A stretch of 64,000 nt of DNA from Heliobacterium mobile. GTDB lineage: Bacteria; Bacillota; Desulfitobacteriia; Heliobacteriales; Heliobacteriaceae. The stretch spans positions 372,001-436,000 of the forward strand of contig NZ_WNKU01000001.1 of the NCBI RefSeq assembly GCF_009720735.1. Direction: 5' to 3'. The translations under genes and the position numbers were made by a program. The notes below the pieces were generated by a model that was not told the DNA's origin, ran no database searches, and saw nothing but the letters and a program-made list of their open reading frames with translations. Shown in pieces: positions 41,435 to 52,951 of this stretch (its first letter is position 1; each line of letters opens with the position of its first letter).

Positions 41435-43648
41435 TTGTCCAACAAGGTACTTGTCATTGTCGAATCACCTGCCAAAGCGAAGACCATCAGCAAGTTTTTA
41501 GGCCGCCGCTATCAGGTGAAGGCATCCATGGGTCACGTGCGAGACCTGCCGAAAAGCCAATTCGGCGTGGATGTGGAAAACGATTTCGAACCGAAATACA
41601 TCACTATCCGCGGCAAAGGCGATCTATTAAAAGAATTGCGTTCGGCAGCCAAGAAGTCCGATCATATCTTGCTCGGCACTGACCCGGATCGTGAAGGAGA
41701 AGCGATCGCCTGGCATCTTGCTCAAGTGTTGGGGCTCGATGATAAAGAGCCCTGCCGTATCGAATTTAACGAGATCACAAAGACGGCGATTCAAAACGCT
41801 GTTAAAAACCCACGCCCTGTCGAACGCCCGCGGGTGGAAGCTCAACAGGCACGACGGATCTTAGACCGCTTGGTGGGGTATAATTTAAGCCCTCTCTTGT
41901 GGCGGAAGATCAAAAAAGGTCTCTCGGCTGGCCGGGTCCAGTCTGTTGCTGTACGCTTGATCAATGATCGCGAAGAGGAGATCAACGACTTCAAGCCCGA
42001 AGAGTATTGGACGCTCACAGCAGAAATGAAGGCGGCCAAAGGCTCTTTGAAAGCTCGCCTGACCCGGCAGGATGACGCAAAGATCGAAGTAAACAGTCAA
42101 GCCGAAATGAACCGCATTCTCGCCGAACTGGAAGGGCACCCTTTTGTCGTCAGTGAAGTGAAGACCCGGGAGAAGCGACGTAACCCGTCGGCCCCTTTCA
42201 CAACCAGTTCGTTGCAGCAGGAAGCTTATCGAAAGCTCGGATTTACAGCCCGCAAAACGATGATGATCGCTCAACAGCTCTATGAAGGCCTTGACCTCGG
42301 CAAGGATGAAGGTACCGTCGGTCTGGTCACCTATATCCGTACCGATTCGGTGCGGGTCTCAGAAACGGCCATCGACGACGTGCGTACCCATATTTTAGGT
42401 CGCTTTGGCCCTGAATACGTGCCGGCGGAACCTCGCCAGTATGAAAGCAAGGGAAAAATCCAAAACGCCCATGAGGCCATCCGCCCGACAGCCGTATCGA
42501 GAGAGCCTGAGGGAATTAAGGGGATCGTCACAAATGATCAGTTTAAGTTATATAAGCTGATTTACGAACGCTTTGTGGCCAGTCAGATGAGTTCGGCTGT
42601 TCTCGATACGACGACTATCGATATCAAAGCGGCAAACTACGGTTTTCGCGCTTCCGGATCGGTGCTCAAATTCCCCGGTTTCATGAAAGTCTACATCGAG
42701 GGCAAAGACGAGGAAAGCTCTGATGATGAAGGCTTGCTGCCGGAAGTAGCCGTCGACGAAACGCTTGGCCTTAAGAAACTCGATCCGAAACAGCATTTCA
42801 CCCAACCGCCACCGCGCTATACGGAAGCGACCCTCGTCAAGGCTCTTGAGGAAAAGGGGATTGGTCGTCCTTCCACCTACGCGCCGATCATTGAGACGAT
42901 TGTCGCTCGGGGATATGTAGCCCGCGAGGAGAAACAGTTTTTCTTGACCGAACTTGGCGAAGTCGTCGTCGATCTGCTCAAGGAGCATTTTCCAGACATT
43001 ATCGATGTAGAATTCACAGCCAGCATGGAATCGAAATTGGACTCCATCGAAGAGGAAGAGTATGAGTGGAAGAAGGTGCTCCGAGACTTTTACGAGCCTT
43101 TTCGGGAGACCTTGGAAGAAGCCGAAGAAGAAATCGGTGAGATTGAGATCGCTGATGAAGTCAGCGACCAGCTCTGTGAGGTCTGTGGAACGAATCTCGT
43201 CGTCAAACAGGGCCGCTTCGGCAAGTTTTTGGCTTGTCCCCGGTTCCCGGAGTGTCGTTTTACGAAACCCTTGCTCGAAGAGATCGGCGTGCCCTGCCCG
43301 AAATGCGGAGGCTCCGTTGTTTTGCGTCGGACAAAAAAAGGCCGCAAATTCTTCGGCTGTGCCAACTACCCTGAATGTGATTACGTATCCTGGGAACGCC
43401 CCACCGACGTGCCCTGTCCGCAATGCGGTAAATTGTTAGTTCAGAAAGAATCAAAAAAGATGGGTACCCGCCGCGTCTGTACGACCGAGGGTTGCGGTTT
43501 TGAAGAAGTTCTGCCGGAAGGTTCACCTGCCGGAACAGTGAGCCATTATAATGAAGAAAATCGTGAAGAGATCCACAGAGAAAACCATGCGGAAGCTCCC
43601 CTAGAAAACGTTAAAGAAAACCATGAAGAACAGGTGACAGCAGAGTGA
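41435..43648 (+). CDS. topA: DNA topoisomerase I
   Basis: 737 residues from TTG 41435 (GAGG 8 nt upstream; GTG 41426 possible). Toprim motifs [11 protein letters not shown] and [13 protein letters not shown], active-site Tyr in [10 protein letters not shown] (~300), and three C-terminal four-Cys zinc fingers (CEVCG...C, CPKCG...C, CPQCG...C). It relaxes negative supercoils. An acidic, Asn/Glu/His-rich tail (~25 aa) follows the last finger. Confidence 0.96.
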   Translation: MSNKVLVIVESPAKAKTISKFLGRRYQVKASMGHVRDLPKSQFGVDVENDFEPKYITIRGKGDLLKELRSAAKKSDHILLGTDPDREGEAIAWHLAQVLGLDDKEPCRIEFNEITKTAIQNAVKNPRPVERPRVEAQQARRILDRLVGYNLSPLLWRKIKKGLSAGRVQSVAVRLINDREEEINDFKPEEYWTLTAEMKAAKGSLKARLTRQDDAKIEVNSQAEMNRILAELEGHPFVVSEVKTREKRRNPSAPFTTSSLQQEAYRKLGFTARKTMMIAQQLYEGLDLGKDEGTVGLVTYIRTDSVRVSETAIDDVRTHILGRFGPEYVPAEPRQYESKGKIQNAHEAIRPTAVSREPEGIKGIVTNDQFKLYKLIYERFVASQMSSAVLDTTTIDIKAANYGFRASGSVLKFPGFMKVYIEGKDEESSDDEGLLPEVAVDETLGLKKLDPKQHFTQPPPRYTEATLVKALEEKGIGRPSTYAPIIETIVARGYVAREEKQFFLTELGEVVVDLLKEHFPDIIDVEFTASMESKLDSIEEEEYEWKKVLRDFYEPFRETLEEAEEEIGEIEIADEVSDQLCEVCGTNLVVKQGRFGKFLACPRFPECRFTKPLLEEIGVPCPKCGGSVVLRRTKKGRKFFGCANYPECDYVSWERPTDVPCPQCGKLLVQKESKKMGTRRVCTTEGCGFEEVLPEGSPAGTVSHYNEENREEIHRENHAEAPLENVKENHEEQVTAE

Positions 43649-44946
43649 AAGTAACGATTGTCGGTGCCGGTCTGGCCGGTTCCGAGGCGGCCTGGCAACT
43701 GGCCCGGCAAGGAATTCCCGTACGATTGATGGAGATGCGCCCCGGCACGATGACGCCAGCCCACAAGACGGGCGATTTTGCGGAGTTGGTCTGTTCCAAT
43801 TCCCTGCGCGGAGCGGCACTGGAAAACGCCGTCGGTCTATTAAAAGAAGAGATGCGGCGGATCGGTTCGCTCATCATCGAAATGGCTGACCTACATTCGG
43901 TCCCTGCCGGAGGAGCCTTGGCGGTCGACCGCCATGCTTTTGCCGAAGCGATCACGGAACGATTGACCCAGCATCCTTTGATTGAAATCGAGCAAAAAGA
44001 AGTCCAGCAGATCCCCGAAGAGAGGCCTCTGATCATCGCCTCTGGTCCGCTGACGTCGCCGGCCCTGTCCCAGCAAATACAGGCTTTGACGGGAGAGGAT
44101 TACTTCTATTTTTACGATGCGGCTGCACCGATTGTGGCCTGCGAGTCTGTCGACTTGTCTGTTGCCTTTTGGGCCTCCCGTTATGACAAAGGGGATGCTG
44201 ATTACCTAAACTGTCCCATGAACGAGGAAGAATATGATCGCTTCTATCAAGCTTTGATCGAAGCGGAAGTGCATCCCCTAAAGGAGTTTGAGAAGGAGAT
44301 CTATTTTGAAGGCTGCATGCCTGTAGAAGTTATGGCTAAGCGAGGGAGAGAGACACTTCTCTTTGGTCCCCTGAAGCCTGTCGGTCTCACAGACCCCCGG
44401 ACTGGACGGCGGCCCTTCGCTGTCGTTCAACTGCGCAAGGAAAACCGCCAAGGCACCATGTACAATCTGGTCGGCTTTCAGACCCATCTCAAATGGCCCG
44501 ACCAGAAACTGGTTTTTTCCTTAATACCTGGTTTAGAACAAGCCGAATTTGTTCGTTACGGTGTGATGCACCGCAATACTTTTATCAACAGCCCGACGCT
44601 GTTGCATCCGACCTATCAGCTTCGCATGGACCCGAACATATTCTTTGCCGGTCAAATTACCGGAGTGGAGGGCTATGTTGAGTCTGCCGCCTCCGGTCTG
44701 GCAGCGGGTCTCAATGCGGCTCGTCTCGTCAAAGGACAGGAGCCGGTGGTGTTTCCGCCCGATACGGCCATGGGAGCATTGCCCGCATACATTACGACTG
44801 CCGAAGCGAAGCACTTTCAGCCGATGAACGTCAACTATGGACTGTTCCCTTCTTTGGAAGAGAGAATCAAGGGAAAACGTCCGCGGCAACAGGCTCATGC
44901 GCAGCGGGCATTGAGACGGCTGGATGACTTCTTATCGACCTTGTAG
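43645..44946 (+). CDS. trmFO: Folate/FAD-dependent tRNA (uracil-54-C5)-methyltransferase
   Basis: 433 residues, GTG overlapping the topA stop by 4 nt. N-terminal FAD site [13 protein letters not shown], conserved CSNSLRG with the catalytic Cys, [10 protein letters not shown], and the C-terminal [16 protein letters not shown] flavin segment. It makes ribothymidine at tRNA position 54 using methylene-THF. Confidence 0.96.
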   Translation: MKVTIVGAGLAGSEAAWQLARQGIPVRLMEMRPGTMTPAHKTGDFAELVCSNSLRGAALENAVGLLKEEMRRIGSLIIEMADLHSVPAGGALAVDRHAFAEAITERLTQHPLIEIEQKEVQQIPEERPLIIASGPLTSPALSQQIQALTGEDYFYFYDAAAPIVACESVDLSVAFWASRYDKGDADYLNCPMNEEEYDRFYQALIEAEVHPLKEFEKEIYFEGCMPVEVMAKRGRETLLFGPLKPVGLTDPRTGRRPFAVVQLRKENRQGTMYNLVGFQTHLKWPDQKLVFSLIPGLEQAEFVRYGVMHRNTFINSPTLLHPTYQLRMDPNIFFAGQITGVEGYVESAASGLAAGLNAARLVKGQEPVVFPPDTAMGALPAYITTAEAKHFQPMNVNYGLFPSLEERIKGKRPRQQAHAQRALRRLDDFLSTL

Positions 44947-44971
44947 GAGGTAACGGGGAGGGACGTAGGCA

Positions 44972-45901
44972 ATGGCGGACGATGATATACTGCAGGCATG
45001 GGATCGCTGGATTGACCGATATGTAGACTATCTCACCGCGGAGAAAAATGTCTCCCCACACACCCGCTTTGCCTATGCAGGCGATTTAAGCCAATTGTTA
45101 GAGCTGTTGGCGATGACGGTGAAGCAAATTCCCCTCCCCCAAACGATTACGGCAAACGTACTTCGCCTTTGCTTGAATCAACTCTATCGCAGCAAGATGG
45201 AGCGTACTTCCCTCGCCCGAAAACTAGCCGCCTGGCGCGGCTTTTTTCGCTATCTGATCCGGGAAGGACAGTTGTCCCAAAACCCAATGAGCCGGATTCG
45301 GTCTCCCAAGATCGGCCGTTCCCTGCCGAAGGCGTTGAGTGAGGCGGGCATGGAGAAGCTGCTGGAAAGCTACCCGCCAGATGAGAGCGACCCAAAGGAA
45401 GTTCGTGATCGGGCTATCGTCGAACTTTTCTACGCCTCCGGTTTACGTGTCTCCGAACTGGCCGGGCTGAACCTCGGTGACGTAGACCTCCTGTCGGGCC
45501 ATGTGCGGGTCCTCGGTAAAGGCGGCAAAGAACGGATCGTCCCCGTTGGGGAGATGGCGGTCCAAAGTATAACGACGTACATAGAAAAGAGCCGTCCGAT
45601 CCTGAACGGGCAGAGTCAAAAAACAAGGGCGCTCTTTTTAAATCGCCAAGGCGGTCGATTGACTACTCGGGGAATACAGAACATTCTGGCTCAGATGGCG
45701 AAAAAAACAGCCCTCGATCAGCGAATCAGTCCGCACATGCTACGACATTCATTTGCAACCCATTTGCTGGACGGAGGTGCCGACCTGCGGGCTCTTCAGG
45801 AGATGCTTGGTCACAGCAAGCTTTCTACGACACAGATTTACACCCATGTATCTTCAGAACGTCTCAAACAGATCTATCAAAAAAGTCACCCGAGAGCATA
45901 A
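44972..45901 (+). CDS. xerC: Tyrosine recombinase XerC (CodV)
   Basis: 309 residues. N-terminal SAM-like core-binding domain (~15-100) and catalytic domain with Arg in ASGLRVSEL, His-x-x-Arg in HMLRHSFATH, His in MLGHSKLSTTQ and Tyr in IYTHV. With XerD it resolves chromosome dimers at dif. In trmFO-xerC-hslVU-codY order as in B. subtilis, so it is the host enzyme and not the phage integrase. Confidence 0.95.
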   Translation: MADDDILQAWDRWIDRYVDYLTAEKNVSPHTRFAYAGDLSQLLELLAMTVKQIPLPQTITANVLRLCLNQLYRSKMERTSLARKLAAWRGFFRYLIREGQLSQNPMSRIRSPKIGRSLPKALSEAGMEKLLESYPPDESDPKEVRDRAIVELFYASGLRVSELAGLNLGDVDLLSGHVRVLGKGGKERIVPVGEMAVQSITTYIEKSRPILNGQSQKTRALFLNRQGGRLTTRGIQNILAQMAKKTALDQRISPHMLRHSFATHLLDGGADLRALQEMLGHSKLSTTQIYTHVSSERLKQIYQKSHPRA

Positions 45902-45940
45902 AGCTAATGGCTCACGTACTATAGAGAGGGGTTGGGCGAA

Positions 45941-46492
45941 TTGAAGTTGATGGGTACCACGATTGTGGCAGTCAAACGCGGTAAAAACGTGGCCGTCGCT
46001 GGAGACGGGCAAATCACCTTTGGCGACCGGACCATCATGAAGGCGACAGCCCGGAAAGTGCGCCGTCTCTATCAAGGAAAAGTGATCGCAGGCATCGCCG
46101 GTTCTGTCGCCGATGCGTTGACACTGCTCGATAAACTGGAAGCGAAGATACAAGAATTCCGGGGTAACTTGATGCGTGCCGCTGTCGATCTCGCTCGGGA
46201 ATGGCGAACCGACCGCTATTTACGGAAGTTAGAGGCGATGATCATCGCCGCGGACCAAGACCATCTCCTGGTCATATCGGGAAACGGCGAAGTTATTGAG
46301 CCTGATGACGGAGTGGTGGCCATTGGTTCTGGAGGCCCCTACGCTTTGGCGGCGGCGCGCGCTCTTGTTCGGCACGGCAACCTGACCCCGGCGGAAATCG
46401 TGAAGAACAGCTTGATCGTGGCTTCGGAAATCTGTGTCTACACGAATGACCGGATTACCTTAGAGGAAATCGAAGGGACGGGTGAGCAATGA
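45941..46492 (+). CDS. hslV: ATP-dependent protease subunit HslV (ClpQ)
   Basis: TTG 45941 has GAGAGGGG 9 nt upstream; ATG 45950 and TTG 45932 are alternatives. The peptidase core starts with the N-terminal Thr of [10 protein letters not shown] after a short propeptide, followed by [11 protein letters not shown] and [11 protein letters not shown]. Unlike B. subtilis ClpQ, whose nucleophile is described as Ser, Thr is at the expected place here. Forms the chambered protease with HslU. Confidence 0.93.
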   Translation: MKLMGTTIVAVKRGKNVAVAGDGQITFGDRTIMKATARKVRRLYQGKVIAGIAGSVADALTLLDKLEAKIQEFRGNLMRAAVDLAREWRTDRYLRKLEAMIIAADQDHLLVISGNGEVIEPDDGVVAIGSGGPYALAAARALVRHGNLTPAEIVKNSLIVASEICVYTNDRITLEEIEGTGEQ

Positions 46493-47880
46493 GTTCGGTA
46501 AATCTGACGCCAGTGCAAATCGTAGAGGAGCTGGATCGGTATATTGTCGGACAAAAGGCAGCTAAGAAAGCGGTAGCGATTGCCCTTCGCAACCGCTACC
46601 GCCGGCAGAAGCTTTCGGAACACCTGCGCGATGAGGTGACACCGAAGAACATCCTCATGATCGGCCCCACCGGAGTGGGCAAAACGGAAATCGCCCGGCG
46701 GTTGGCCCGACTTGTCAATGCGCCTTTTGTCAAGGTAGAAGCGACAAAATTCACGGAAGTGGGATATGTTGGAAGAGATGTAGAATCGATGGTCCGCGAC
46801 CTCGTGGAAACGGCTATCCGTATGGTAAAAGCGGAGCAACTGGAGAAAGTGCAGACGAAGGCCGAGGCCGAGGCGGAAGAACGTCTCGTCGAACTGCTGG
46901 TCCCTGCGCCGAAACCTACCCGCACGATGAACAACCCCTTCGAAATGCTCTTCGGTGGAACGCAGACACCAGCGACCACTTCCACAAGCGATCCTGATAT
47001 CCGAGAGAAACGGGCTATCGTCCAGCAAAAGCTCAAACGAATGGAGTTAGAAGATAACCTGTTGGAAGTCGAAGTAGAAGACAACGGGACACCTCTTGGC
47101 GATATGTTTGCCGGATCCGGTATGGACGAAATGGGAATGAATATACAGAATATGATCGGCCAAATGTTCCCCAAAGGCAAAAAGAAACGCCGCGTCACTG
47201 TCCGGGAGGCTCGCCGGATCCTGGCGATTCAGGAAGCACAAAAATTGATCGACATGGACGCCGTCCATCGGGAAGCCATCGAAAGAGCGGAACAGACGGG
47301 GATCATTTTTTTGGATGAGATCGACAAAATCGCCTCACGGGAAGGCGGTCATGGGCCCGATGTATCCCGCGGCGGAGTTCAGCGGGATATCCTGCCGATT
47401 GTAGAAGGTTCCACGGTGATGACCAAATATGGTCCTGTGAAGACCGACCATGTGCTCTTTATCGCCGCAGGCGCTTTTCATGTGTCAAAACCGTCCGATT
47501 TGATACCGGAATTGCAGGGCCGTTTTCCACTACGTGTTGAATTAGAAGCATTGAGTCAAGAGGATTTCCAACGGATTTTGACGGAACCGGAAAACTCCCT
47601 CTTAAAGCAATATGTCGCCCTGTTGTCCACCGAAAACATTGAATTGACCTTCGCTGCTGACGCTGTAGAGGCGATGGCTTCGATCGCCTACCGTGTGAAT
47701 GGACAGACGGAGAATATCGGCGCCAGACGTTTGCATACCATCTTGGAAAAAGTCTTGGAAGATCTCTCCTTTGACGCCCCCAATTTAACAGAGAAAAATG
47801 TAGTCATTGACAAAGAGTATGTAGAGACAAGACTGGAAAGTATATTACAACGTGAAGATTTAAGTAGATATATTTTGTGA
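46489..47880 (+). CDS. hslU: HslU (ClpY) AAA+ unfoldase
   Basis: 463 residues, overlapping hslV by ATGA. Walker [14 protein letters not shown], Walker [13 protein letters not shown], sensor and C-terminal [16 protein letters not shown]; the intermediate domain between the Walker motifs carries Met/Gly-rich [13 protein letters not shown]. It ends in the C-terminal RYIL tail that docks in HslV. Confidence 0.96.
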   Translation: MSSVNLTPVQIVEELDRYIVGQKAAKKAVAIALRNRYRRQKLSEHLRDEVTPKNILMIGPTGVGKTEIARRLARLVNAPFVKVEATKFTEVGYVGRDVESMVRDLVETAIRMVKAEQLEKVQTKAEAEAEERLVELLVPAPKPTRTMNNPFEMLFGGTQTPATTSTSDPDIREKRAIVQQKLKRMELEDNLLEVEVEDNGTPLGDMFAGSGMDEMGMNIQNMIGQMFPKGKKKRRVTVREARRILAIQEAQKLIDMDAVHREAIERAEQTGIIFLDEIDKIASREGGHGPDVSRGGVQRDILPIVEGSTVMTKYGPVKTDHVLFIAAGAFHVSKPSDLIPELQGRFPLRVELEALSQEDFQRILTEPENSLLKQYVALLSTENIELTFAADAVEAMASIAYRVNGQTENIGARRLHTILEKVLEDLSFDAPNLTEKNVVIDKEYVETRLESILQREDLSRYIL

Positions 47881-47982
47881 AAAGCGTTATAATAAACATC
47901 TAGAATGGACAATTCGGATTTACTTTCGATGTTTGAATCGTAATATATTTACACATTACTTAAGGAGGCTACTGGGGGAGTT

Positions 47983-48765
47983 ATGCGAACCTTACTAGAA
48001 AAAACTAGAATGGTGAATCGGCTCATACAAAAGTCTGCCGGCCATCCGGTTAACTTTGAGGAAATGGCCAAGATCACCAGTGAACTCATCACCGCCAATT
48101 GTTACATCATCGGTCGCCGGGGAAAAATACTAGGTTATTCCTTTATGCCCCATTTCAATTGTGACATCATGGTGGATATTGTCCAGCATACAGAACGATT
48201 TCCCGAAAGCTATAACCAAGATCTGATGCGGATCAGCGAAACACAGGCGAACTTCTGCCAAGTTTCTAATGCTTGTGTTTTTAATTATGGCGAGCAGTGT
48301 TCTTATGGTCACAAACTCATGACCGTCACACCCATTCTCGGTGGTGGTCAGCGCCTAGGCACGCTCGTGTTGGCGAAGTATAATGAGGAGTTTACCGACG
48401 AAGACCTCATCCTAGCCGAATATGCCGCTACGGTCGTCGGTATGGAGATCCTCCGGGCCAAGGCCGAACGGATGGAAGAAGAGGCCCGGAAAAAAGCAGC
48501 CGTACAGATTGCTATCGGCACATTGTCCTACAGTGAGTTGGAAGCGGTGGAACACATCTTCTCTGAACTGGAAGGCAATGAGGGGTTGCTCGTGGCGTCG
48601 AAGATTGCCGACCGTGTCGGGATTACTCGTTCGGTTATTGTCAACGCCTTGCGCAAGTTCGAAAGTGCCGGTGTGATTGAATCCAAATCCTTGGGCATGA
48701 AAGGCACTTACATTCGAATTTTGAACGATAATTTGATGGAAGAGCTGGAAAAGCTTCGTCATTGA
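47983..48765 (+). CDS. codY: GTP- and branched-chain amino acid-sensing repressor CodY
   Basis: 260 residues. GAF domain (~1-155, with [11 protein letters not shown] and [21 protein letters not shown]), then a winged helix with [20 protein letters not shown] and a GTYIRILND wing. It controls nutrient, competence and motility genes. AAGGAGGCTACTGGGGGAG precedes the ATG. A TTATAATA element (~47,887) in the 102-bp gap could give a promoter of its own. Confidence 0.95.
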   Translation: MRTLLEKTRMVNRLIQKSAGHPVNFEEMAKITSELITANCYIIGRRGKILGYSFMPHFNCDIMVDIVQHTERFPESYNQDLMRISETQANFCQVSNACVFNYGEQCSYGHKLMTVTPILGGGQRLGTLVLAKYNEEFTDEDLILAEYAATVVGMEILRAKAERMEEEARKKAAVQIAIGTLSYSELEAVEHIFSELEGNEGLLVASKIADRVGITRSVIVNALRKFESAGVIESKSLGMKGTYIRILNDNLMEELEKLRH

Positions 48766-48818
48766 TCCTTCGATTATAGAGGTGCAGATAAGTATTAAAA
48801 GAATCATTTTTTAATAAA

Positions 48819-48857
48819 AAAGAAGGCGATCTGTCTCGAACAGAAGCCTTCTTTTTT
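48819..48857 (+). terminator. Terminator after codY
   Basis: AAGAAGGC pairs with GCCTTCTT, followed by TTTTGTC. It separates the trmFO-codY unit from the flagellar operon. Confidence 0.85.
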
Positions 48858-49034
48858 GTCTTTTCCAAAGGGCAATTGCTTTTCTTATTTAAAGCGGCTG
48901 GAAAAGAGGATTTATCTGCGTGACAGCGAAGATAGAGAAGCAGTAATGGACATGTGACCGAACAAAGGAATCAATGGTCACCGAAGATAAAAAGTTGAAC
49001 AAACATGGATGGAAAAATCAAACGAGGTGAGCCC

Positions 49035-49439
49035 ATGGCGGGATTTTTAGACCTACCTACAGTTCGTATTTTGGAGCGTGGCCTTGATGCGTCTTCTCTA
49101 CGCCATCAGGCTATATCAGACAACCTAGCCAATATTGATACGCCTGGTTATAAGCGCAAAGAAGTGGTTTTTGAGGACGAATTGGCTTCTGCCTTACGTG
49201 GAGACGGCTTTCAAGGCAAGCTAACCCACCCTAAGCATATCCCCTTGAGCTCTTCTTCGAACGCCAGTGCCAAAATGGTTACCCAAGAAGATCAAGAGTA
49301 TCGCAATGATAAAAACAACGTAGATGTTGACAGAGAAATGGCATTGTTGGCAAAGAATACCCTGTGGTATGATGGAATGGTCAGTCTGGCCTCGCAGAAA
49401 TTGTCGACACTGAAAAGTACCATCCGGGAGGTGCGTTAA
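49035..49439 (+). CDS. flgB: Flagellar rod protein FlgB
   Basis: 134 residues from ATG 49035, with CGAGGTGAG upstream; the earlier ATG 49005 has no site. Conserved rod N-terminus with RHQAISDNLANIDTPGYKRK and C-terminal ALLAKNTLWYDGMVSL. First gene of the flagellar operon; a sigma-D-like promoter (CAAA ... CCGAAGATAA, ~48,963-48,990) is weak and uncertain. Confidence 0.93.
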   Translation: MAGFLDLPTVRILERGLDASSLRHQAISDNLANIDTPGYKRKEVVFEDELASALRGDGFQGKLTHPKHIPLSSSSNASAKMVTQEDQEYRNDKNNVDVDREMALLAKNTLWYDGMVSLASQKLSTLKSTIREVR

Positions 49440-49442
49440 GCT

Positions 49443-49922
49443 ATGCGTTTTCTCAGTTCCATTGATACCAGCGCTTCCGGGTTGACAGCCCAGCGTTTTC
49501 GCATGGACATTATATCTAACAACTTAGCCAATGTGAATACGACTCGCAGCGGCAATACCGATGCTGATGGTGTACTTCCCTACCGCCGTCAGGTACCTGT
49601 TTTTGCTGCTCGGGCGAATGAAGTAGATTCCTTTGCTTCTGCCTTATCGAAAGCCCAAGATGGACAGATGGCGACCGGCTCCGGCGTACGGGTCGTCGGA
49701 GTGGTCGACGATGAAGCTCCCTTTAAACTTGTTTACGATCCCCAGCACCCGGATGCGATGAAAACCGGCCCGCAGGCTGGCTATGTGCGTATGCCGAACG
49801 TGAACACCGTCACGGAAATGGTCGATATGATCTCGGCTACCCGTGCTTACGAAGCTAACGTCACCGCTGTCAACGCAGCTAAATCAATGGCCATGAAAGC
49901 TTTGGAAATCGGTAAAGCCTAA
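49443..49922 (+). CDS. flgC: Flagellar rod protein FlgC
   Basis: 159 residues: N-terminal SGLTAQRFRMDIISNNLANV, then DPQHPDAMKTGPQAGYVRMP and the C-terminal MVDMISATRAYEANVTAV. Normal length. 3 nt after flgB. Confidence 0.95.
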   Translation: MRFLSSIDTSASGLTAQRFRMDIISNNLANVNTTRSGNTDADGVLPYRRQVPVFAARANEVDSFASALSKAQDGQMATGSGVRVVGVVDDEAPFKLVYDPQHPDAMKTGPQAGYVRMPNVNTVTEMVDMISATRAYEANVTAVNAAKSMAMKALEIGKA

Positions 49923-50000
49923 TTAATTTAGTACTAAATACCTAATCACTTTTTCCGTTTTGTCTGTTAAGATAGGTAGTGTATTTACGGAGGCGTTAAA

Positions 50001-50321
50001 ATGATGGAACTACCGGTCCGTTTCGAGCAGTTGCTTCCTTATTCCACCAATACGAATAAAGGGAAGTTGGCTGCCGGAACCGAAGAGTCGAATACTTCCG
50101 GACAAAGTTTTTCCGCCATGCTTAAGGACGCTGTACAAGGTGTGAATACCGCTCAAAATGAGGCGGATAAAATGGCAGCGGAATTTGCTGCAGGCCGTTC
50201 TACCGATGTACATACCGTCATGCTCGCGACGGAAAAAGCCAATATCGCCATGCAGTTTACGATTCAAGTCCGCAACCAGGCGATGGAAGCATATCGTGAA
50301 ATTATGAGAATGCAGGTCTAA
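50001..50321 (+). CDS. fliE: Hook-basal body protein FliE
   Basis: 106 residues (ATG 50001 or 50004). Conserved FSAMLKDAVQGVNTAQNEAD and the C-terminal helix VRNQAMEAYREIMRMQV that fits between MS ring and rod. The usual SD (GGAGG) precedes it. Confidence 0.93.
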   Translation: MMELPVRFEQLLPYSTNTNKGKLAAGTEESNTSGQSFSAMLKDAVQGVNTAQNEADKMAAEFAAGRSTDVHTVMLATEKANIAMQFTIQVRNQAMEAYREIMRMQV

Positions 50322-50352
50322 TTTGCAAGGAACGGTGAAGGGCTGCTGAAAC

Positions 50353-51936
50353 ATGAATGATATGATAGAACGGTTGCGCAGCCAATTAAATGAGTTGATG
50401 GGTCGCTTTTCTCGCCAGCAAAAGATGATCATGGCGGGCGCTTTTGCAGCTATTCTAATCTCCTTAGTTGCTTTTGTCTATTTGGCTGGAAGGCCTGACT
50501 ATGTGCCTCTGTTTACGAACCTTGAGCCGGCCGATGCAGGTGCCATTCGGGCGAAACTTCAGGAGGCAAAAGCGGACTTTACCGTTTCTGACGATGGGAA
50601 AACCATCATGGTCCCATCGAAAGACCAGGCTAATCTTCGACTCGAAATGGCTGCTGCGAACCTTCCCAAGGGAACCGGTTGGGGATATGAGTCCTTTAAC
50701 GAAAGCCGGTTTGGTGAAACCGAAAAAGAAAAAGATATTCGTCTAAAGGTGGCCACCGAAACCGAACTGGCCCGCACCCTCCAAAACATACCGGGTGTAC
50801 AAAACGCTCGAGTGATGATCGTTCCGGCAGCGGATTCGTTGTTCAAAGATAAAGCGACCGATGCCACTGCTTCAGTCATGTTGATTTTGAAACCGTACAC
50901 TGAATTGGAAGAAAAGCAAATCCGAGGCATAGTGCATTTGGTTTCACATAGCGTAAAACAATTAAAACCAGAAAATGTGACTGTCGTCGACAATTCGGGC
51001 AATGTCTTGTCGGAGGGATTATTTACCGCAACGGGGCCCGATAAAATCAATGTAGACGGTCTGACTCGTGCTCAGATGCAGGCCAAAAAGGATTATGAAA
51101 CCCACTTGGAACAAAAAGCCCAGGATATGCTGAACCGTGCCATGGGTGCCGGAAATGCTGTCGTAAAAGTGGCCACCGAATTAGACTTTTCTCAACAAGA
51201 GGTTACCGATACGCGATTAGGCAAACCGGTCCCAGTCTCAACCCGTGAGACGACGGAAGCCGGGCAAGGCTCTACCGCTTCGGGTACTCCGGGGACAAGT
51301 GCGAATATACCGACGCAACAAACGACGAACAACGGAACGAGCAGTTATAATAAATCAGATAATATTGTCAATAACGAAATACCGAAAACGGAAACTCATA
51401 CAGTAACACCTCCTGGCTCTGTAAAACGACTGAGTGTTTCCGTAATGGTGAACCGGACGTTGGAACCTGAACAGACGCAACAACTAGAAAAAGCGGTAGC
51501 CCAAGCTGTGGGGATCAAATACCCTGTTGAGCCAGTTGCGGTAGGTCAACAACCGCCCGCGCGGGTCGAACAAATCAGCGTCGTCGGGATACCTTTCGAT
51601 CGTTCGGCTGTTGATGAGATGAATCGCCTGGCAGAGTCTGAAAAATCCTTTCAACGCTATTTGATGATTGGGGCCGCCGTTCTGGCCTTGGCTGCCATTA
51701 TAGGAGCTGTCTTACTCGGCCGCAGGATGATGGCTCGTCGTAAGCCAGCCTCAGCACCGGAAGAAATCCCCTCTTTGGCCTTTGAAACACCTGTTCCTAC
51801 TCCGCCGGAGTTGGAATTGACGCCGGAAGAAAAAGAAAAGTTGGCAATGCGTGAACAGATCGAGCAATTGACCGATTCTGATCCGGAAGCTATCGCTCGT
51901 GTATTGAAAACATGGCTAACAGACGACTCGAGGTGA
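50353..51936 (+). CDS. fliF: MS-ring protein FliF
   Basis: 527 residues. TM segment 1 (~25-47), YscJ/FliF domain (GWGYESFNESRFGETEKEKD), a central Ser/Thr/Asn-rich loop (~300-350), TM2 (~430-460) and a C-terminal FliG-binding tail ending EAIARVLKTWL. Full length. Confidence 0.96.
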   Translation: MNDMIERLRSQLNELMGRFSRQQKMIMAGAFAAILISLVAFVYLAGRPDYVPLFTNLEPADAGAIRAKLQEAKADFTVSDDGKTIMVPSKDQANLRLEMAAANLPKGTGWGYESFNESRFGETEKEKDIRLKVATETELARTLQNIPGVQNARVMIVPAADSLFKDKATDATASVMLILKPYTELEEKQIRGIVHLVSHSVKQLKPENVTVVDNSGNVLSEGLFTATGPDKINVDGLTRAQMQAKKDYETHLEQKAQDMLNRAMGAGNAVVKVATELDFSQQEVTDTRLGKPVPVSTRETTEAGQGSTASGTPGTSANIPTQQTTNNGTSSYNKSDNIVNNEIPKTETHTVTPPGSVKRLSVSVMVNRTLEPEQTQQLEKAVAQAVGIKYPVEPVAVGQQPPARVEQISVVGIPFDRSAVDEMNRLAESEKSFQRYLMIGAAVLALAAIIGAVLLGRRMMARRKPASAPEEIPSLAFETPVPTPPELELTPEEKEKLAMREQIEQLTDSDPEAIARVLKTWLTDDSR

Positions 51937-51940
51937 TGTT

Positions 51941-52951
51941 GTGACTGCCAAATCGGCACTGTCTGGAAAACAAAAAGCGGCTATCTTGCTTATTTCCTTA
52001 GGCCCTGAGAAGTCGGCCAAGATCTTTAAGCATCTCAAGGAAGAAGAAATTGAGCAGATGACCCTCGAGATCGCCAATATCCGCAAAGTTTTACCTGAAA
52101 ATCGCGATATAGTCTTTGATGAATTTCACCAGTTGTTCATGGCGCAGGAGTATATAAACTCTGGTGGGATTGACTACGCCAAGGAAGTCTTGGAGAAGGC
52201 TTTGGGTCCGCAAAAGGCCGTTGAGATCATCAATCGGCTGACCCAGTCGCTCCAAGTTCGTCCCTTTGAATTTATCCGACGAACTGATCCGGGGCAACTG
52301 CTTAACTTCATCCAATCGGAACACTCCCAGACGATTGCACTCATTTTAGCTTATTTGAATGCGGATCAAGCTTCGATCATCATGTCAGCGCTCCCTCCGG
52401 AACGGCAGGCGGAAATCGCTCGTCGTATTGCCCTGATGGACCGTACCTCTCCGGAAGTCATCCGCGAGGTGGAAATGGTTTTAGAGAGGAAATTATCCTC
52501 ACTCGTTTCTCAAGAGCATACCAGTGCCGGCGGTCTCGACACTGTGGTAGACATGCTCAACCGGGTCGATCGCGGTACAGAAAAATCCATTATGGAAGCA
52601 CTGGAGATTCAAGATCCTGAATTGGCAGAAGAGATCAAGAAACGCATGTTTGTCTTTGAAGATATTATCATGCTGGATGATCGCTCGATCCAGCAGGTCT
52701 TGCGGGAAGTGGATACGAAAGATTTGGCTCTCGCCCTCAAAGGTTCCAGCGAAGAAGTCGTTCAGAAAATCTTCAAAAACGTATCCAAACGAGCTGGTGA
52801 AATGCTGCGTGAAGATATGGAATTCATGGGCCCTGTCCGCCTCCGTGACGTAGAGGAAGCTCAACAACGGATTGTTAACGTAATACGCAAGCTGGAAGAA
52901 GCCGGTGAAATCGTCATTGCTCGCGGCGGAGGAGATGAATTGATTGTCTAA
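51941..52951 (+). CDS. fliG: Flagellar motor switch protein FliG
   Basis: 336 residues, GTG start. N-terminal KQKAAILLISLGPEKSAKIF, EHSQTIALILAYL armadillo part, and the C-terminal stator-contact domain with MFVFEDIIMLDDRSIQQVLR and its charged helix. Overlaps fliH by 8 nt. Confidence 0.96.
   Translation: MTAKSALSGKQKAAILLISLGPEKSAKIFKHLKEEEIEQMTLEIANIRKVLPENRDIVFDEFHQLFMAQEYINSGGIDYAKEVLEKALGPQKAVEIINRLTQSLQVRPFEFIRRTDPGQLLNFIQSEHSQTIALILAYLNADQASIIMSALPPERQAEIARRIALMDRTSPEVIREVEMVLERKLSSLVSQEHTSAGGLDTVVDMLNRVDRGTEKSIMEALEIQDPELAEEIKKRMFVFEDIIMLDDRSIQQVLREVDTKDLALALKGSSEEVVQKIFKNVSKRAGEMLREDMEFMGPVRLRDVEEAQQRIVNVIRKLEEAGEIVIARGGGDELIV

Noticed and set aside
44972-45901. Tyrosine recombinase as the phage integrase
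   Set aside because: It lies in the conserved trmFO-hslVU cluster and is host XerC.
47881-47982. CodY self-regulation box before codY
   Set aside because: No good match to the CodY-box consensus was seen.
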